Origin: Siphlonurus alternatus
Taxonomy: Eukaryota > Arthropoda > Insecta > Ephemeroptera > Siphlonuridae
Length of the DNA stretch: 64,000 nt
Assembly (NCBI GenBank): GCA_949825025.1
Contig: OX463778.1
Span: 37,010,571 to 37,074,570, forward strand
Direction of reading: 5' to 3'
Shown here: positions 51,215-63,803 of the stretch, in pieces
Position numbering within the stretch: position 1 is the stretch's first letter
Layout of the letters: each line of letters starts with the position of its first letter
Position numbers and translations under genes: made by a program
The notes under the pieces: model-generated
Seen by the model: the letters and a program-made list of their open reading frames with translations, nothing else
The model's database searches: none
What the model was told of the DNA's origin: nothing

Positions 51215-53056
51215 TTTATTTATTACGACAGAAATATACAAAAATTTCCTGGGACGGAATGCTCAGCAAAAGTCTTACAATTAATTAAAATGTGATTTAT
51301 TTAAAATAAAAGGATAAAAACAGAAACATTTTATAAGAATGGTGATAATTAAAACTTGAATTGAAGTAAAACAATTATGGCACTCCCTAAATATTGATTT
51401 TTGTTACAACTCACTTTTTGACTTTGCTTGTCATATTGCAGTCAAAAAAGATGATTCAACATAATATAATAATACAAGGTATAAATACTACCTTTAACAA
51501 ACATATTAAAAAAAATACAATAGAGATTAGTAACAGTCATATGGATGGATAATTTTAGTTATCCATTTTAATTTTGTGGATTTTTTTTTTTAATAAAAAG
51601 CATGGGTTTACACACCAACCCAATAAAAAAAAAAATGCACCTCAGGCCTGAAAAGGCACTGATTTAAGGCAGCAGATCATTTGTTGAGACATTTCTTTTG
51701 TATTTTAGTACAATGAAGAATTAAATTCTTGAAGCTAGTCAAAATTTAAATATATGCAATGTATAAAAGTAGCCAAATAAAAGAAACATTTTTTTGAAGA
51801 GATTTAATGATTTAAAATATTTTACTAATTTTAAACTTTAGACATGTATTGGAGTCATGTTAGGACATGTACATTATTCAGCATAAGATTTAGATTATTA
51901 TACTAGATTGTGAGCTGCTACAACACAAGATGATAATGGTGTTAAAGATGAGAGACCAACAATGTAAAAGCAATTTTTTTTATAAGAAAATCAAAATTGT
52001 ATGCAACACTCTTTTTTATCTTTCGTACAACACTTGGTCCTTATTAAAATGGAAGCAGAAGGCCCATACAACAAAAACAAAACATGCCACCAAATCAATA
52101 CATATACTTTCTTGTCTCCCCATTATGTTAAATTATAATTTGAACACTCAATTTAATTACTTTCATGAACAATGAGCAGTTATATATATTTTTTATAGAG
52201 TTAAATTGATATACATTCAGGCCCATTTATTTTGATACAAATATCAGAATTTGAATAATGCACAGCAAAAGTTATCGGCTACCTCATTAGTTAAAATACC
52301 ACATGGTTTCTCATACACATTACATCAACGTTGTTATAAACCTCAATGCACCATTTCCCGTTGTCCTAATATATATACAGTCCGTTGTTGCCATTAATTA
52401 TTAAATAATAAACTAAGTAATTGCAACACTACAACAATTATTTATACTACACAATAAAATCAATGTTTGGTGAATTCACACCAATAAAAATTAAGAGATA
52501 TTAGCTGGAATGGAATACTATTTTCAACACATCTTTAATAGATATAAAATAGCATTTGTAATACCCTGGCAATCTTAACTTACAGAATTTGAAATTATCA
52601 AAGAAGTGGTAGAGTAATCTAGCAAACAATGTATGCTTCTGTTATTTTACGAGTAATTTAAATTATTAGAACTTTTACTATTCAAAAACAATTTGTTAAT
52701 ACTGGCCAAGGAATGCTTTATTTAATGTTAAAATGAATATAGAATTGGAAGCATAATAGTTAATTAGATTGCATATTATATATTAAAAAAGCTTATTTAT
52801 TAAGCTTAATGCTGATTTATAATATTGTAAAAATACTTTAAATATCATAAATTTTTATCATTATAGTAGATAAAAAATAAAAGAGGATTGAGAAGAACAG
52901 ACAAATACCATGAAGCTTTACAATGATTTTAAATAAGCTGCTATATACTTAGTAATAGCTGCCAACGACATTCATGGCGATTGTCTGTTTATTCTCACAC
53001 ACAAGTTAGAGTAATGCTTCTATTTTGGAAAGAAGTTGCGACAGAGCTCTCACAGG
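51215..53056 (-). other. Probable yurt 3' UTR
   Basis: From the yurt stop (53057) to AATAAA on the minus strand at 51215-51224 there are 1.8 kb without recognised repeats or splice-linked frames. The length and lack of mobile elements fit a long 3' UTR, but no transcript evidence is available. Confidence 0.45.
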
Positions 53057-56000
53057 CTACAGCTCTGTGGTGATGACCGTCTTACGAACGATCGGGGCGG
53101 GCTCTGCAGACGGGGTGTCATTTACCAGCCACGGGGATATGTGGTTCAGGCTGTTGCTGCTTAGCGGAGCTGCCGAGATAACTGCAGGGGTGAGTGGCAA
53201 GGGAGATGAGGGAGCAGACTCCTGTAATCATCAAAAGCAATAGTTGAGACCAGGTGAAGGCAAGAGTTAAGAGAAAACTGACTAGCTCTGCAATTACAGT
53301 AATGATATCTGATATGGCTTGCTGCTAATAATCATTTCTACTACAGGTTCATTTACTTTCCCCCCACCTCCTTTCCTCTGTATATTAAAAGAGCTTGGAA
53401 AGAGTTTGAATTGGAATTTTTTACTTAATAGGTTTCTGGTTAAAACAAAATAATTTCACATTGTTTGTAATATTTTTATAACCCAGCATATTGCTGCCAT
53501 CTTGTCAAAATTTTAACTACTATGCATCATAAAACATTTAGTGCAAGCTAGCAGGGAAGACGAGACAAAGCAAGCACTTACCCGTGTGGGGGTGTTATGT
53601 TCGTGGTTGTTCTGCGAGGGGAGGAGAGACCTTGGTGCTGGGGTAGGAGACGTGGGGGAAGTAGGGGACTTGGGCTGGCTCTCCTCAGGGGAGCCATTTG
53701 TGAAGGGGTTAAGGAACGGGTTGGGCTTCTTCTCTGTAGGAGATCCAAGATGCAGGAAGGGATTTGTACTGGAGTTCAGAGTGGAGGGTGAAGCAGGGGG
53801 GTCAGAGAATGGGTTAAAGGGATTAGAGGAGGCTGAGGCTTGTTCAGAAACTCCATTTTCTGAAGGAAGCATAACTCTTTCGAGCTGCCCTCTTTCTCCC
53901 CATGAAAAGTGGGTCACTGTGACTGGGGTAGGTCCATTTTCCTCTCTCGGCTCTGGCTTGGGTGTGGCTGGGCTTGTCGGGGGCGTAGGGGCACAGGCAG
54001 AGGCGCTGGGAGTGGCAGCAGGCGTAGCAACTGCAGCAGCGGCCACGCCTCCAAGAGCCAGAGTAAGCTTGTCTCCGCCCTGGCATCACAAGCGCAAGCA
54101 ACATCAACAACACTACTCGAGCACTACACAATGAGTAAGCATGACAAGTAAGTAGCTAGCATTAGCACACAGTATTAGGCTTGCCAGCATGACAACATTA
54201 ACAAATAAAAAATATTAAAAACATATTTAATGCAAATACAAGTATAGTAAATAGTAACAAGTACTAATAAGAAATGAAAGTAAAATAAGCACAAATATTA
54301 AAACAAAGAGAGCTTTTGTCATACAAAAATAGGAGCAAAATAAAATGTACAAAGTGTTGAATGTAAACAAACATGGCATGAGAGTGACAACAATGAACTT
54401 ACCACGGACACAAAGGTGGCGGCTGCGCTGCCCATGGGGTCATTGCCATTCTCCAGCCCACTGGCGTACAGCTGGTTCTTCTGGTTGAGGCTTTCTGGAC
54501 CAGGCCTGCACACACAATCACATTATTCTTAATGTACAACTCCGTACAATTTATGATACATCTTATCCCTAACATAAGCTGAAATGCCAACCTAACTTGA
54601 AATAGAGAGCAACAAATCATTTGTAGAACTGCGTAGTGAAATGTTACTTACAAGCTGAGAACATTTCTTTCGGTGACACCATCTGACATGATGCTAAGCT
54701 TGTCTGTTGGTTCTCTAGTGTTCAAATCCACCATCAGAGGAGTCTTGCGTAGCTCTTCTTCTGCTCGAGCTGTGGGCACACAGCAATTTTATTAGCTCCC
54801 TAATTTGCACCCATATAATGATGATTGCCATACCTTTAAGAATGTTGCACTTAAGTGTCTCTGGTGGCAGAGGTCTTGCCCCCCAAGGATTGTGACCCTT
54901 GAGAGACTGATTATTGGGCAGGCTAGCCGAGGGCAAGGTCCCAGTGGGAGAGCTGGGAGCAGCCGACGCAGAGGCGTTTGCAGAGGGGTCAAGGACTGCA
55001 ATCTTACATGTCAGAGACGTCTCCATTTCTGTAAAATAGAAATAATTACTAAAATGAAGAACATTTAAGTGAAACCACTATCTCACAAAAATACAAAAGG
55101 ATATCAAACGTTAAGATTAAGGAACCATAAGACAAGCAGTTATAGAGAAGTATGGTATATTTAAAGCACTGGCTCTCTAGCAAGTTAAAATTAAAAAAAT
55201 GCCTGTTTCTAGAAGGGGGGGGGGGGGGGTAGAGACTTTGACACCGGTGACTTCTTAAGATTAAGCCTAATAGATTTCAACGAGGACTTGCCTTGTGACT
55301 TGGAAGACGGTCCAAGAGTAGCAGCCTCATTCTTGGGGTCATCTCTGTTAGCAGCCAGGGTTTCCTTGGCAAGACTCCTCAGTAGCGAGTCCAGCCTCTC
55401 CTCTGCCGTGTTCACTGCAATTGACCCTCAACAGATTACCTCTTGTTTGTCATGACTTGAATCATATGTAACTTTTTTTTTATTTAATTACTGTTTTTAA
55501 ATTGTTTTTATATAAAAATATTATAAATAATAGTATAAAATACAGTATTATAAATATATTATAATGTAATATTTTTTATGGGAAAAAATCAAACATAGTT
55601 TGAAATGCAACTTTGATGACTGAGAAAAAAAACACTCACATTATCCAGTGTAACTTTAATGTACTTAATTCTTACTTCATTAATTAAAGGCTTTAAGAAC
55701 ATCATCTTTTTTGACATTGATTTTTTGATAGATTTTGCCAACTTTAAACTACATGATGATGAGATGACAATCAACATATATTCTGAAGCAGCCAACAGCT
55801 GTACTCACCTGGAATTGGGGATGCTGAACCAGGGTTGAGAGCGGCTACTGCTGCTGCTGCCATCCTGCTACTGTTGCTTGAGCCACTAGTCCTGCTGGGA
55901 CTAGCCCTGCGGCCATACAGAGAAGGTTGTGGGGTGAGTGGAGATGGTGACGGAGGTTCTGAGGGGGAGTGCAGTTGCAGCAGATCTGCTGTTTCAGGTG

Positions 56001-56407
56001 CGGGGGGCACAGGAGTGGCTTGCTTCCTCTCCTCGGTGGCGGCTGTCGTGGTCGAGGAGGAAGACGCGACATTACGTTGTCGCTCTCGCATCACGTGGCT
56101 CTGGCGACGAGCGTACCTCTGGCTTGGGCGTCTCTCAAACTGAACGCTCCGCCGCGCACGGTTTGTCTGGGTTGTTTGGAACTCGGTCTTGCCACTGCAA
56201 CAGTAGGAAAACACAACACTGCCATCAAGAAGTCTGCTGGTCAAGGTGTGCCCGGAAATTTAAATTAAAAATCTTCAAAACTTGGGAGTATTTTAAGGAA
56301 TAATGTCACCGTATTACGGCCATTTCTCATTTTTTTTTTATGGTAAACTGAAAATATTTTTAGTCCACAAAATAAAGTAAAGGATAAAATAACAATTAGT
56401 TTGCTGA

Positions 56408-56443
<36 letters not shown>

Positions 56444-59400
56444 CAGTATACCGATTTTGAGATACAATTTTTTTATGTGCAAAAGATACTGATTTGACTA
56501 ACGACTAACAGCCACAGCAGTCCCCAATCAAAACAGTGCTTATCTTCAATGCTGATGTATCGAAAAACTTCAGCAATTTTGTCAAATTATTTTTTTACAG
56601 CAATTAATTTCATGTTAGGAAGGTTTGCTAAAATTTTCAGAGTGGTGCATCATCTACTCAGCCTATATTTCTTACCACCGAGTCCATTGACATTAAATAA
56701 TTCCTAAGTAAAATAGTTAACAACTATGAATTGCTTCCCCTCCAAAACAGAACAGGTTTAAGAAGTTTAAAAAAATATGAAGTACTTTAATCTGTATTTT
56801 GTAATTTGGGATGTTTGGGATAGGAAATATAGCACATTGATAGAACTGGCAAGTGAGCTTAAATTATGGCTGTCAATCTAAGTTGGTCGAAAGTGTCTCC
56901 AGCCGTTGCTGTGGACAAACGATATGAAACAGACATGAGACCCGATGATACCTGTATCTGAAGCGAGAGCCCATGCGAAAGAAGTTCTGTCGGGCTGAGG
57001 CTCCCTTGACTGGTGCTCGAAGACGGAAGAAGGCATGGTGCTCAACAGCACACTTCCACAAGTGCTTGCATGCTTTTTCGTTGTGCAGCCTACAAAAAAA
57101 AAAACATGGTTGTTACTGATAATGCTATGAGCCATGAACTATAGAAAACAAGAGCAAAGAATGGGTTTTAATTATTAGCTGTAATGTTAATGTTGTTACC
57201 AGTTATTAGCAACTAATATCTCAATATTACTGAATAATTCATTTTTTTTTAATGCTCTTGGATTAAGGGTGTAAGGCCACCTATGGCCACGGGGTAGACA
57301 GCGCCATCTCTTGACAAATTGGTTTTTAATTTTTTACGGGCAGAGTTTTTAGAGTATTGACTTGAAACTGAATTAAGGTATGGACATTGACACTTTTGAT
57401 ACACAGTAAAAATTTCATTGTCGTAGATGAAACCAATATTTAAATTCAAGCCCAAAACTGGTTTGGTTCCCGCTATTTAGGTGGCTTTGCACCCTTAACT
57501 GGTATCACCAAGTTGGAAATAATATCAATTATTGTTTACTAATGATTTAAGTTAATTTCTACACCAGTATAATTTGGTACGAAGCCAAGAACCACTATTT
57601 TAACATTGCCTGGTGCTCACCGGAAGACGAAGGTGTGCTCCTGTTCCCTACCCTGGTCATCATCCTCCACCACTACCAGTGTCAGCTTCTTTTTTTTGAA
57701 GTCCAGCTTCCCGATCTTAGGCCTGCAACAACAAGCATCAATGTCACCTATTGCTTTCCTTCGTTATCACCACAGCAACTCACCAGAAGAAAAGACCAAT
57801 TTTCTGTATGCCCTCAAACACCAGGATTCCTGTTGGGGTGAGTCCCAAGGAATACTCGCATCCATCTTTACCCTGCGCACAAGGAACATAATGATAAACT
57901 TTTGGCTTCGACCAATATAAAATCATAAATTTTAGTTTTGACACCAATATGATTTCTTTAAGAGACAAGACAACTAAAATCTTATACATACCAGCACTGT
58001 GTGCATATCAACACCATACATCTCGAGCCACTTGACTTTGTTAAGGTAGTTCATCTCTGCTTGGGCTGGTGTCTGCCCCCTAAGACACAAAAGGACAGTC
58101 AGAGAGGGAGGGATAGGAGGCAGGAGGGTTGCTACTGACCGGCACTTGCGGTACTCGTCCAGCACAAGGAACTCCATCTCTTCTGTCTGGTGAGGCACGA
58201 AGCGGAACTCCGAGATGACTGCTGGGGTGTGAACGCCTTCTTCGTAATCACCAAGCTCCGCTAAAAACGAAGACTTCTATTACCTTTGCATATACAAGGT
58301 GCTACTTGTAACTTAAAAGGTTTTCAGCATAGTCTTATATATAAAAAAAGGTTACAATCAGTCTGATAGGACGGATGTTAGTTAAAAGAACTTAAAAGTA
58401 AATTAAATTTGTACATTAACTTTAAGATACTCACATTGAAGACAAAGGGCAGCTAACTCTACAGCAGTTTGTGTTGGACACTCGAGACGTCCATCTAATA
58501 AGTCCAGCTTCAGCTGGAGGAAGAACTGGTATCTGCAAGACATAATATTGGTCACAATTGGTACATGATACATGTATATAATATAAAATGCCAATTCAAG
58601 GGAAAACATACCTTGTTAACTCTTCTCTTAAATTATTTGGCTCAGAAGAATAAAACTTGACTTTTAATCTAAATGTGTATGGTGGTCCAACTATAAAATA
58701 TAAAATAAAAATTACTGTCACATCATACATAAACATAATGTATAAATAATACATTTATAATAAAAAACAACAACATACTTTTGACTTGTTTTTTGATGGC
58801 CTTTGTGGGATCTAGCCAGTGCTGGAAGAAAAAAAAAAACACAGAATTATTTAGTAAAATGACTTATAAACAAAGAGGTTTGGCTCTGTAGAGCTGTTTC
58901 TGCATATCAGAAAGGCTCTACAATATTGTAATTCACAGTTTATTTATTTGCTGTCAGAATCTTACCTGCACATTATTTGCATCCGTATACTGCAGACCGA
59001 AGTAATCCTTCTCAATGAGGTCCAGGGAGTAGAATGTTTGCTCATACAGGTCATTGCCAATAGCTTTTTTCTGAAACACAACATTTCTATATCAGCATTG
59101 TAACTTGTCCTATCTATGCTACTAATTTACTAAAACCATTGAAATACAGTATATAAAAGTAAGTTCAAATGGTATGTAGATTTCAATACACAGTACTGTT
59201 CATTGTGCACTTTTTACTATAAATTTTATATTCAGTACTTATTTTAATTAAAGAAAAGGATACCGGTAGAAAATTTATTGAAAGACTTATCATATTTAGA
59301 TAATTTGTGTTTTTACAGGTTGTCTATCCTTTTTGTTAATTAAAGTAGAGTGAGCGAAAAATTGACCGATGGTAAAGCTCATTCTCTTGCATGTAAAAAG

Positions 59401-62400
59401 TTACTTTGGAGCACCATAAATAAGGATCTGAAATCAGTTGAGACCGTCCTTCGTAAAAATTCTGAGCATTTGGGTCTAAAAGTCGATGACTTCGTCCATC
59501 TACTCCATGCTAACGCTCGAAAAACGTGGCTTCTTTTTTATTCGAACTTTAATTTCTTTCGCAATCTCCCGTAAAATGTGTTTAAAAAATATTCTAAGAT
59601 AGAACATATTATGGTGAATCAGAAAGTGTCATAACCTTTATTAGCCCTTCATAAAAATTTTGAGAAAATTCTGATACAATACCAAAATCCGAGGCAAATT
59701 TTCATTTCAAATGTTGCGGTCTACGGGTTAACAGCTGACTGGATCAACGGGATCAACAACACTATATAACTTCAGCAGATGCTCGTATTGCGCAACTTGC
59801 ATAAATTTCTACTGCGCAGCTTTTGAGGAGCCGACGTAACTTTTTCGTATGCACATATATAGTGCGTGACGTCATTCCCGTCATGCACTGCGCACTCAAC
59901 TCGCTGACTCCTCTTTAAAATAAATTTTATACAGAAGATTTTTTATAATAAATAAATATTAAGTACTTAAAAAAAAAATGCAACTTGATCAAATGGATTG
60001 ATTGGTATTTTGGGGCAATTGACACATTTTGGTCATGTATGCCCTCTGCAACTTGATCATAAGGTAGAAATATAAATCATAAATTATTATTATTGGTACA
60101 AGAAGCCAGTGATAATTTAAAGATTTGCAAAACAAAAACTCTTAAAGAATGTTGCAGATTATACTCGTAGGTCTGGACTAAGATATTCTTTCATATTCCA
60201 ACTAACTCTATATATGTACAGTATACAATTATGTATATAGAATATTCTCTGCTTTTTAGTGTATTTTTAAATAAATTATTAATTTTACTATGAATTCAAA
60301 TTTATTTATCACCATGAATGGTAGTAGATTTTGACTTTATATGTGACGTAAAATAACTGCATTTATTGGAGTACAGTATAAATAAGTAGCAGTAACATTT
60401 TTTCAAACTACAGTACTGTACTTTATGATTTCTTCATTATTTACGGGAATTGTACAATTAAAGTGTAGCATGATTCAGATACATAAAACAACGGTGAGAT
60501 CAGAGAAATAGCACACACTGGTATGTGATATCAAGTGCTGATAGTATTATTTACTTTAAAATATTTGATGTCATGTTTATTCTAGTCTCTCCTTTATCAT
60601 ACTAGCTTAGTTGGTTTGACACTTAACAGACATTGGAAATGAAGCAAAGCTATTATACTTGTTCTTTATTTAAATATGTCAAGACATGAAATGCAAAAGC
60701 AACCACATACGAGCGTTTATCCAATTAACCTTGTCATAGGAAGCACATACCTATAGCTTCTCAGCTGTAAATAAACTTGAATTGTCATTTTACTCACAGT
60801 AGATCAGTGTACTATGTTACATGCATTGAATTAAATACTGTAAACGTATTAGTTTAAATATACTATACTGCTACATCAGCTACATGCATCCTAACTTTTT
60901 TGCAATGCATTCTAATAATATGTTGGAATAACAATTTTAACTTAAAAAAACCAAAGCCTACAAATGAACTGCAGTACTCTGTAAATGTACTGTAACTTAT
61001 GTTCTTAGCCAAAACTACGTACAAAAAATTGCAAACAAGGTAATATATCAAATGATTATTGCTAGTTTTCTACTGCAGTATAAATTATTACATATAGTCG
61101 TGAGACTTTCTGTCTTTTTCTTGTAATGTGTATTGTTGTGGTAGCAGATCAAGGATCAAAGTGGTTTCTATTTTACACAAACTCAACGTACATAACTTTT
61201 AATATAAAAAAAAGTACAGTACAACTATTTTTTTCTGCAGGATTTATTTATTTATTCAGACTCCAGGGCTGAGGATATTTACGGAAGTTAATCACTCTTT
61301 AGCCACCAAGTACAGTACAGTATTACATCATTTGGATAATTATTTGCTTTTAGGAATAACACGAGATATTAATTTTACAAGGTAAATTTTAAATAGGTTA
61401 ATGTACGTAGTTTAAGTCCTAAAAGGCTCTTACACAATATTGGAAATGATTGGAGAAATTAACACAAAGGTGCCTGTGTCTGAAACAAAGCTTGATTTAT
61501 TTATTTTCTTTTTTTACATGCATGGTTTATACTGGTATCAGAAGAGTACGTAAGGCTCTGCAATATGAAGTTGTATTTTGATGACTAGAATCCAAGACTG
61601 CATGATTAGCATTGTATATTACTACCGGTACAGAGAACCTTATATAATGGCACTGATCTACTGTATGAACCTAATATGTACATTAATTGTCATACATGCA
61701 AGCGCTACCGTATGTATGAATCCTTAATTAAATATGTATAACATATCATATCATTGTGCTTACAAGAACTGGTTTAACACAATTAATTTGATTTTACAGG
61801 CACACTGATGAAGTGCATCATTATAATTAATGTAATGATAATTAGGTCTGCACAATGAGTGGGAATCAAAATAAATTTCCCAAGCCTGTAATTTTAATTT
61901 ACTTTTTATGCATGAGTTAATCAGTCAGACCAGACTACTGTATAAAGAAATTAATCACTTAAGGTGTGAATTGTATAAATTGTATTGGGAATATCAAAAG
62001 CATCAAGGGCAGAGGTCAGGTGAAAGTCTGGTAAGGAGGTTCAGTATCATACTATAGTGGGAGAGCAATGCTCCTCATCAAATTACCTTTACAACTTTCA
62101 CTCTCAATTGACTAACCCATATCCCACGCACACACGATTTTTGGGTTATATTTTATGTCATATGACAGAACCATTAATGTATTTAAAATAATAAATAAAT
62201 AAAAATATAAGATATATTGTATGTATGATACTGTACATGTACTATGCATACAGTATGCATATCTGGTAATTGAAAACAAAAATTATGTACAGTACTGTAT
62301 GTACAGTATATTAACTAATAAATGCGACACATTAAAAGTTAATGTATTGTATTTCTATTTTAAGACATTACACTAGCCTAGAGGTAATACGGTAAATATT

Positions 62401-62877
62401 CATGACTGCACAGATCGAGTATTTATGCATAATATATGATACGGCTGTTATCATACATAATATGGCAGAATGCCATGGGAGAATGCAGTCTTGTAGGGAT
62501 TTAAATCATTCCAAAACATTCAGAAAAATTATCCAAGCACTTCAAATATATTAAATGTACATATAATTGTGTTTATGTGGCATGAGCAATTGCTGAATAG
62601 GCTATTTCAGCATGAATCAGGGTCAAATCTGGTCATATGACAGGTGGCTTAATGAATGCATTTAGCTGGAGGCCATTGTGCCGCTAAGGTAAATTATTCA
62701 TTTTTAATTAGGACTTACCGAGAGATCAACTGACAAATCTGTTCCATCCAATAAAATAACACGACATTGTACAAGGTTTTTATTAGGAATAAGACGCGTA
62801 GCACCAATCTTTGACTGAGTGGTAGATTTTTGTTGTTGTCCATTGCGTCCTTTCCTCCGACTCAGGAAGCGCAACAT
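53057..62877 (-). CDS. yrt: Yurt / band 4.1-like protein 5 (FERM)
   Basis: Seventeen exons join in frame to 869 residues: 62877-62719, 59070-58966, 58821-58779, 58690-58612, 58532-58435, 58260-58140, 58079-57992, 57872-57784, 57722-57621, 57089-56952, 56194-55809, 55414-55292, 55028-54834, 54769-54652, 54505-54403, 54079-53582 and 53221-53057. Residues about 40-330 are a FERM domain ([50 protein letters not shown]), followed by the FERM-adjacent segment ([17 protein letters not shown]). The exon-16 region (650-815) has five NPF motifs. The protein ends VITTEL, matching the TTEL end of vertebrate EPB41L5. Yurt/EPB41L5 binds Crumbs at the lateral membrane, restrains apical domain growth and supports cell-cell junctions. 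Intron 12 has a GC donor; intron 1 is 3.6 kb. Identity to Yurt rather than EPB41L4 rests on the C-terminus. Confidence 0.93.
53582..54079 (-). other. yrt: NPF-rich exon of yurt
   Basis: The exon encodes a Pro/Ser/Thr-rich disordered segment with NPF at residues 735-737, 738-740, 755-757, 769-771 and 773-775. NPF is the ligand of EH domains in endocytic adaptors such as EPS15 and EHD proteins. That these bind EH domains here is inference. Confidence 0.85.
55029..55291 (-). other. GC-AG intron 12 of yurt
   Basis: Exon 12 ends TCACAAG and the intron starts GCAAGT. The next exon opens AAATGGAG, in frame only with a phase-1 end. Without splicing the frame continues through a C-run (poly-proline) to a stop near 55209. 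Confidence 0.7.
56411..56441. repeat. A-run of about 30
   Basis: A near-pure A tract in yurt intron 10 with no linked retroelement body that I recognise. Confidence 0.9.
57263..57498. mobile_element. MITE with TTAA at both ends
   Basis: The left end TTAAGGGTGTAAGGCCACCT and right end AGGTGGCTTTGCACCCTTAA form an imperfect 20-bp inverted repeat that includes TTAA at both edges, as in piggyBac-type TTAA insertions. It lies in yurt intron 9. The superfamily is tentative. Confidence 0.7.
59071..62718 (-). other. Yurt intron 1
   Basis: 3.6 kb, mostly AT-rich unique sequence. A plus-strand frame at 59344-59574 encodes a peptide that does not look like AT-rich noise. The stretch 59690-59930 is GC-richer and contains TGACGTCA (about 59868). 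No other exon is visible. Confidence 0.6.
59350..59574 (+). CDS. Uncharacterised short ORF inside yurt intron 1
   Basis: The frame is open for about 75 codons and has balanced composition with motifs [15 protein letters not shown] and [18 protein letters not shown], unlike the I/Y/N-rich frames elsewhere. It has no in-frame ATG at its start. An acceptor-like TTTTTACAG lies about 30 bp upstream, followed by a stop in this frame. It may be a fragment of a retrogene or transposon ORF, or chance. I do not recognise the protein. Confidence 0.25.
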   Translation: MSEKLTDGKAHSLACKKLLWSTINKDLKSVETVLRKNSEHLGLKVDDFVHLLHANARKTWLLFYSNFNFFRNLP

Positions 62878-63360
62878 GATTGCTAATTTTCCGAGGCCTT
62901 CACTTTCAACTGTGGTATTCCAACATTAGTAACGCTCCATTAACTCGTTTTACTGAATCTTCAGCGATACGCAGCCGCGGTCACAGCCACTAAATACAAT
63001 AGTCAACAAACCGCACCACATTCTTCTCTCAACCAAAACATTTCATCGCCCAGCTGCCATGAAATCTGTGTAACATACAAAGCTGCCAACCAAACTAATG
63101 TGCTAGTAATATTATTATCCCCTCCATTTTTTATTAGTTTTGTATTTTTACAAATAAAAACCTTAATTTCAATTGAATTTGAAGATATTTATTATATATG
63201 CACTCAAAGTAATTTAACTTTTTATTTCTACCATGTTAAGCGTAAAATGTTAATTTCCTAATATTTTCCTAACTGCTTGCGTATTTTTCATATGTTGGCA
63301 GTTTTAATTTTCTCGCATTTTCTCATAAATTGACCAATGCCACGCGTCCACTCAGTCGCA
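62878..63360. promoter_or_regulatory. Head-to-head intergenic region, likely shared promoter
   Basis: About 480 bp separate the yurt ATG (62877) from the first plus-strand features. There is GC-richer sequence near 62960-63060 and a CCAATC box at about 63362. No TATA element is evident. A bidirectional promoter is inferred from the layout only. Confidence 0.4.
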
Positions 63361-63581
63361 TCCAATCATGGCGATGCGACTTCCCGAGCGGCCCAAATAT
63401 TTGTATTTTCTTGGTCCTCAAGCGGTTGTTTCAGGAAGTTTCAATTTTTTTCTCAAGTTTTTTTATAATATCAGCTTCTTAGGAAAAACATGGCGACTTC
63501 AATACGGCAGCTTCTTCTTCTTCTTAATTACATTCTTGGAAATTAGCCTGAGGGCTATACATCCACGTACGAAGTAACTTG
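63361..63581 (+). other. Candidate first exon of the divergent gene
   Basis: A GC-richer stretch with several ATGs in weak or short frames ends at a good donor (TTG then GTATGT, at 63581/63582). A 69-codon frame (63368-63577) stops just before the donor, so this would be 5' untranslated sequence carrying upstream ORFs. The true start is unknown. Confidence 0.35.
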
Positions 63582-63717
63582 GTATGTTTGGGTTGGTTGT
63601 ATCTTGGCTCAGGGTTTAGTAGATAGGGCTTATATTTGGTTGAGGTAATTTGTGGTTAATTAATAGCTTACTATGCACTGTGAAGGGGGACTAATTTACC
63701 AACACCTCTTCTGCCAG

Positions 63718-63803
63718 CTCGGTCCACAGCGGCTACCTGGATATGGAGACCTTTGTTAGAAACAGTAGGACAGACAACCACTCAGTGCATGTATTTGTAA
63801 TAG
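63718..63803 (+). CDS. Candidate first coding exon, prune-like phosphatase
   Basis: The exon is bounded by a strong acceptor (CCTCTTCTGCCAG) and a donor (ATAG then GTAAAT). A frame open throughout has ATG at 63743 and reads METFVRNSRTDNHSVHVFVI, with a Gly codon split by the intron. In Prune (DHH-family short-chain polyphosphatase/phosphodiesterase) the N-terminus is a short helix followed by a strand leading to a conserved GNEACDLDS; this exon stops exactly where that motif would start. The next exon lies outside the window or was not found, so the identification is tentative. Confidence 0.4.

Noticed and set aside
53541..54151. 197-residue plus-strand frame opposite yurt exon 16
   Set aside because: It is the antisense shadow of a GC-rich coding exon whose minus-strand frame fits the yurt model.
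63368..63577. 69-residue plus-strand ORF as a membrane protein
   Set aside because: It has a hydrophobic middle but stops just before a strong splice donor and lacks family features. It is better read as 5' untranslated sequence with an upstream ORF.
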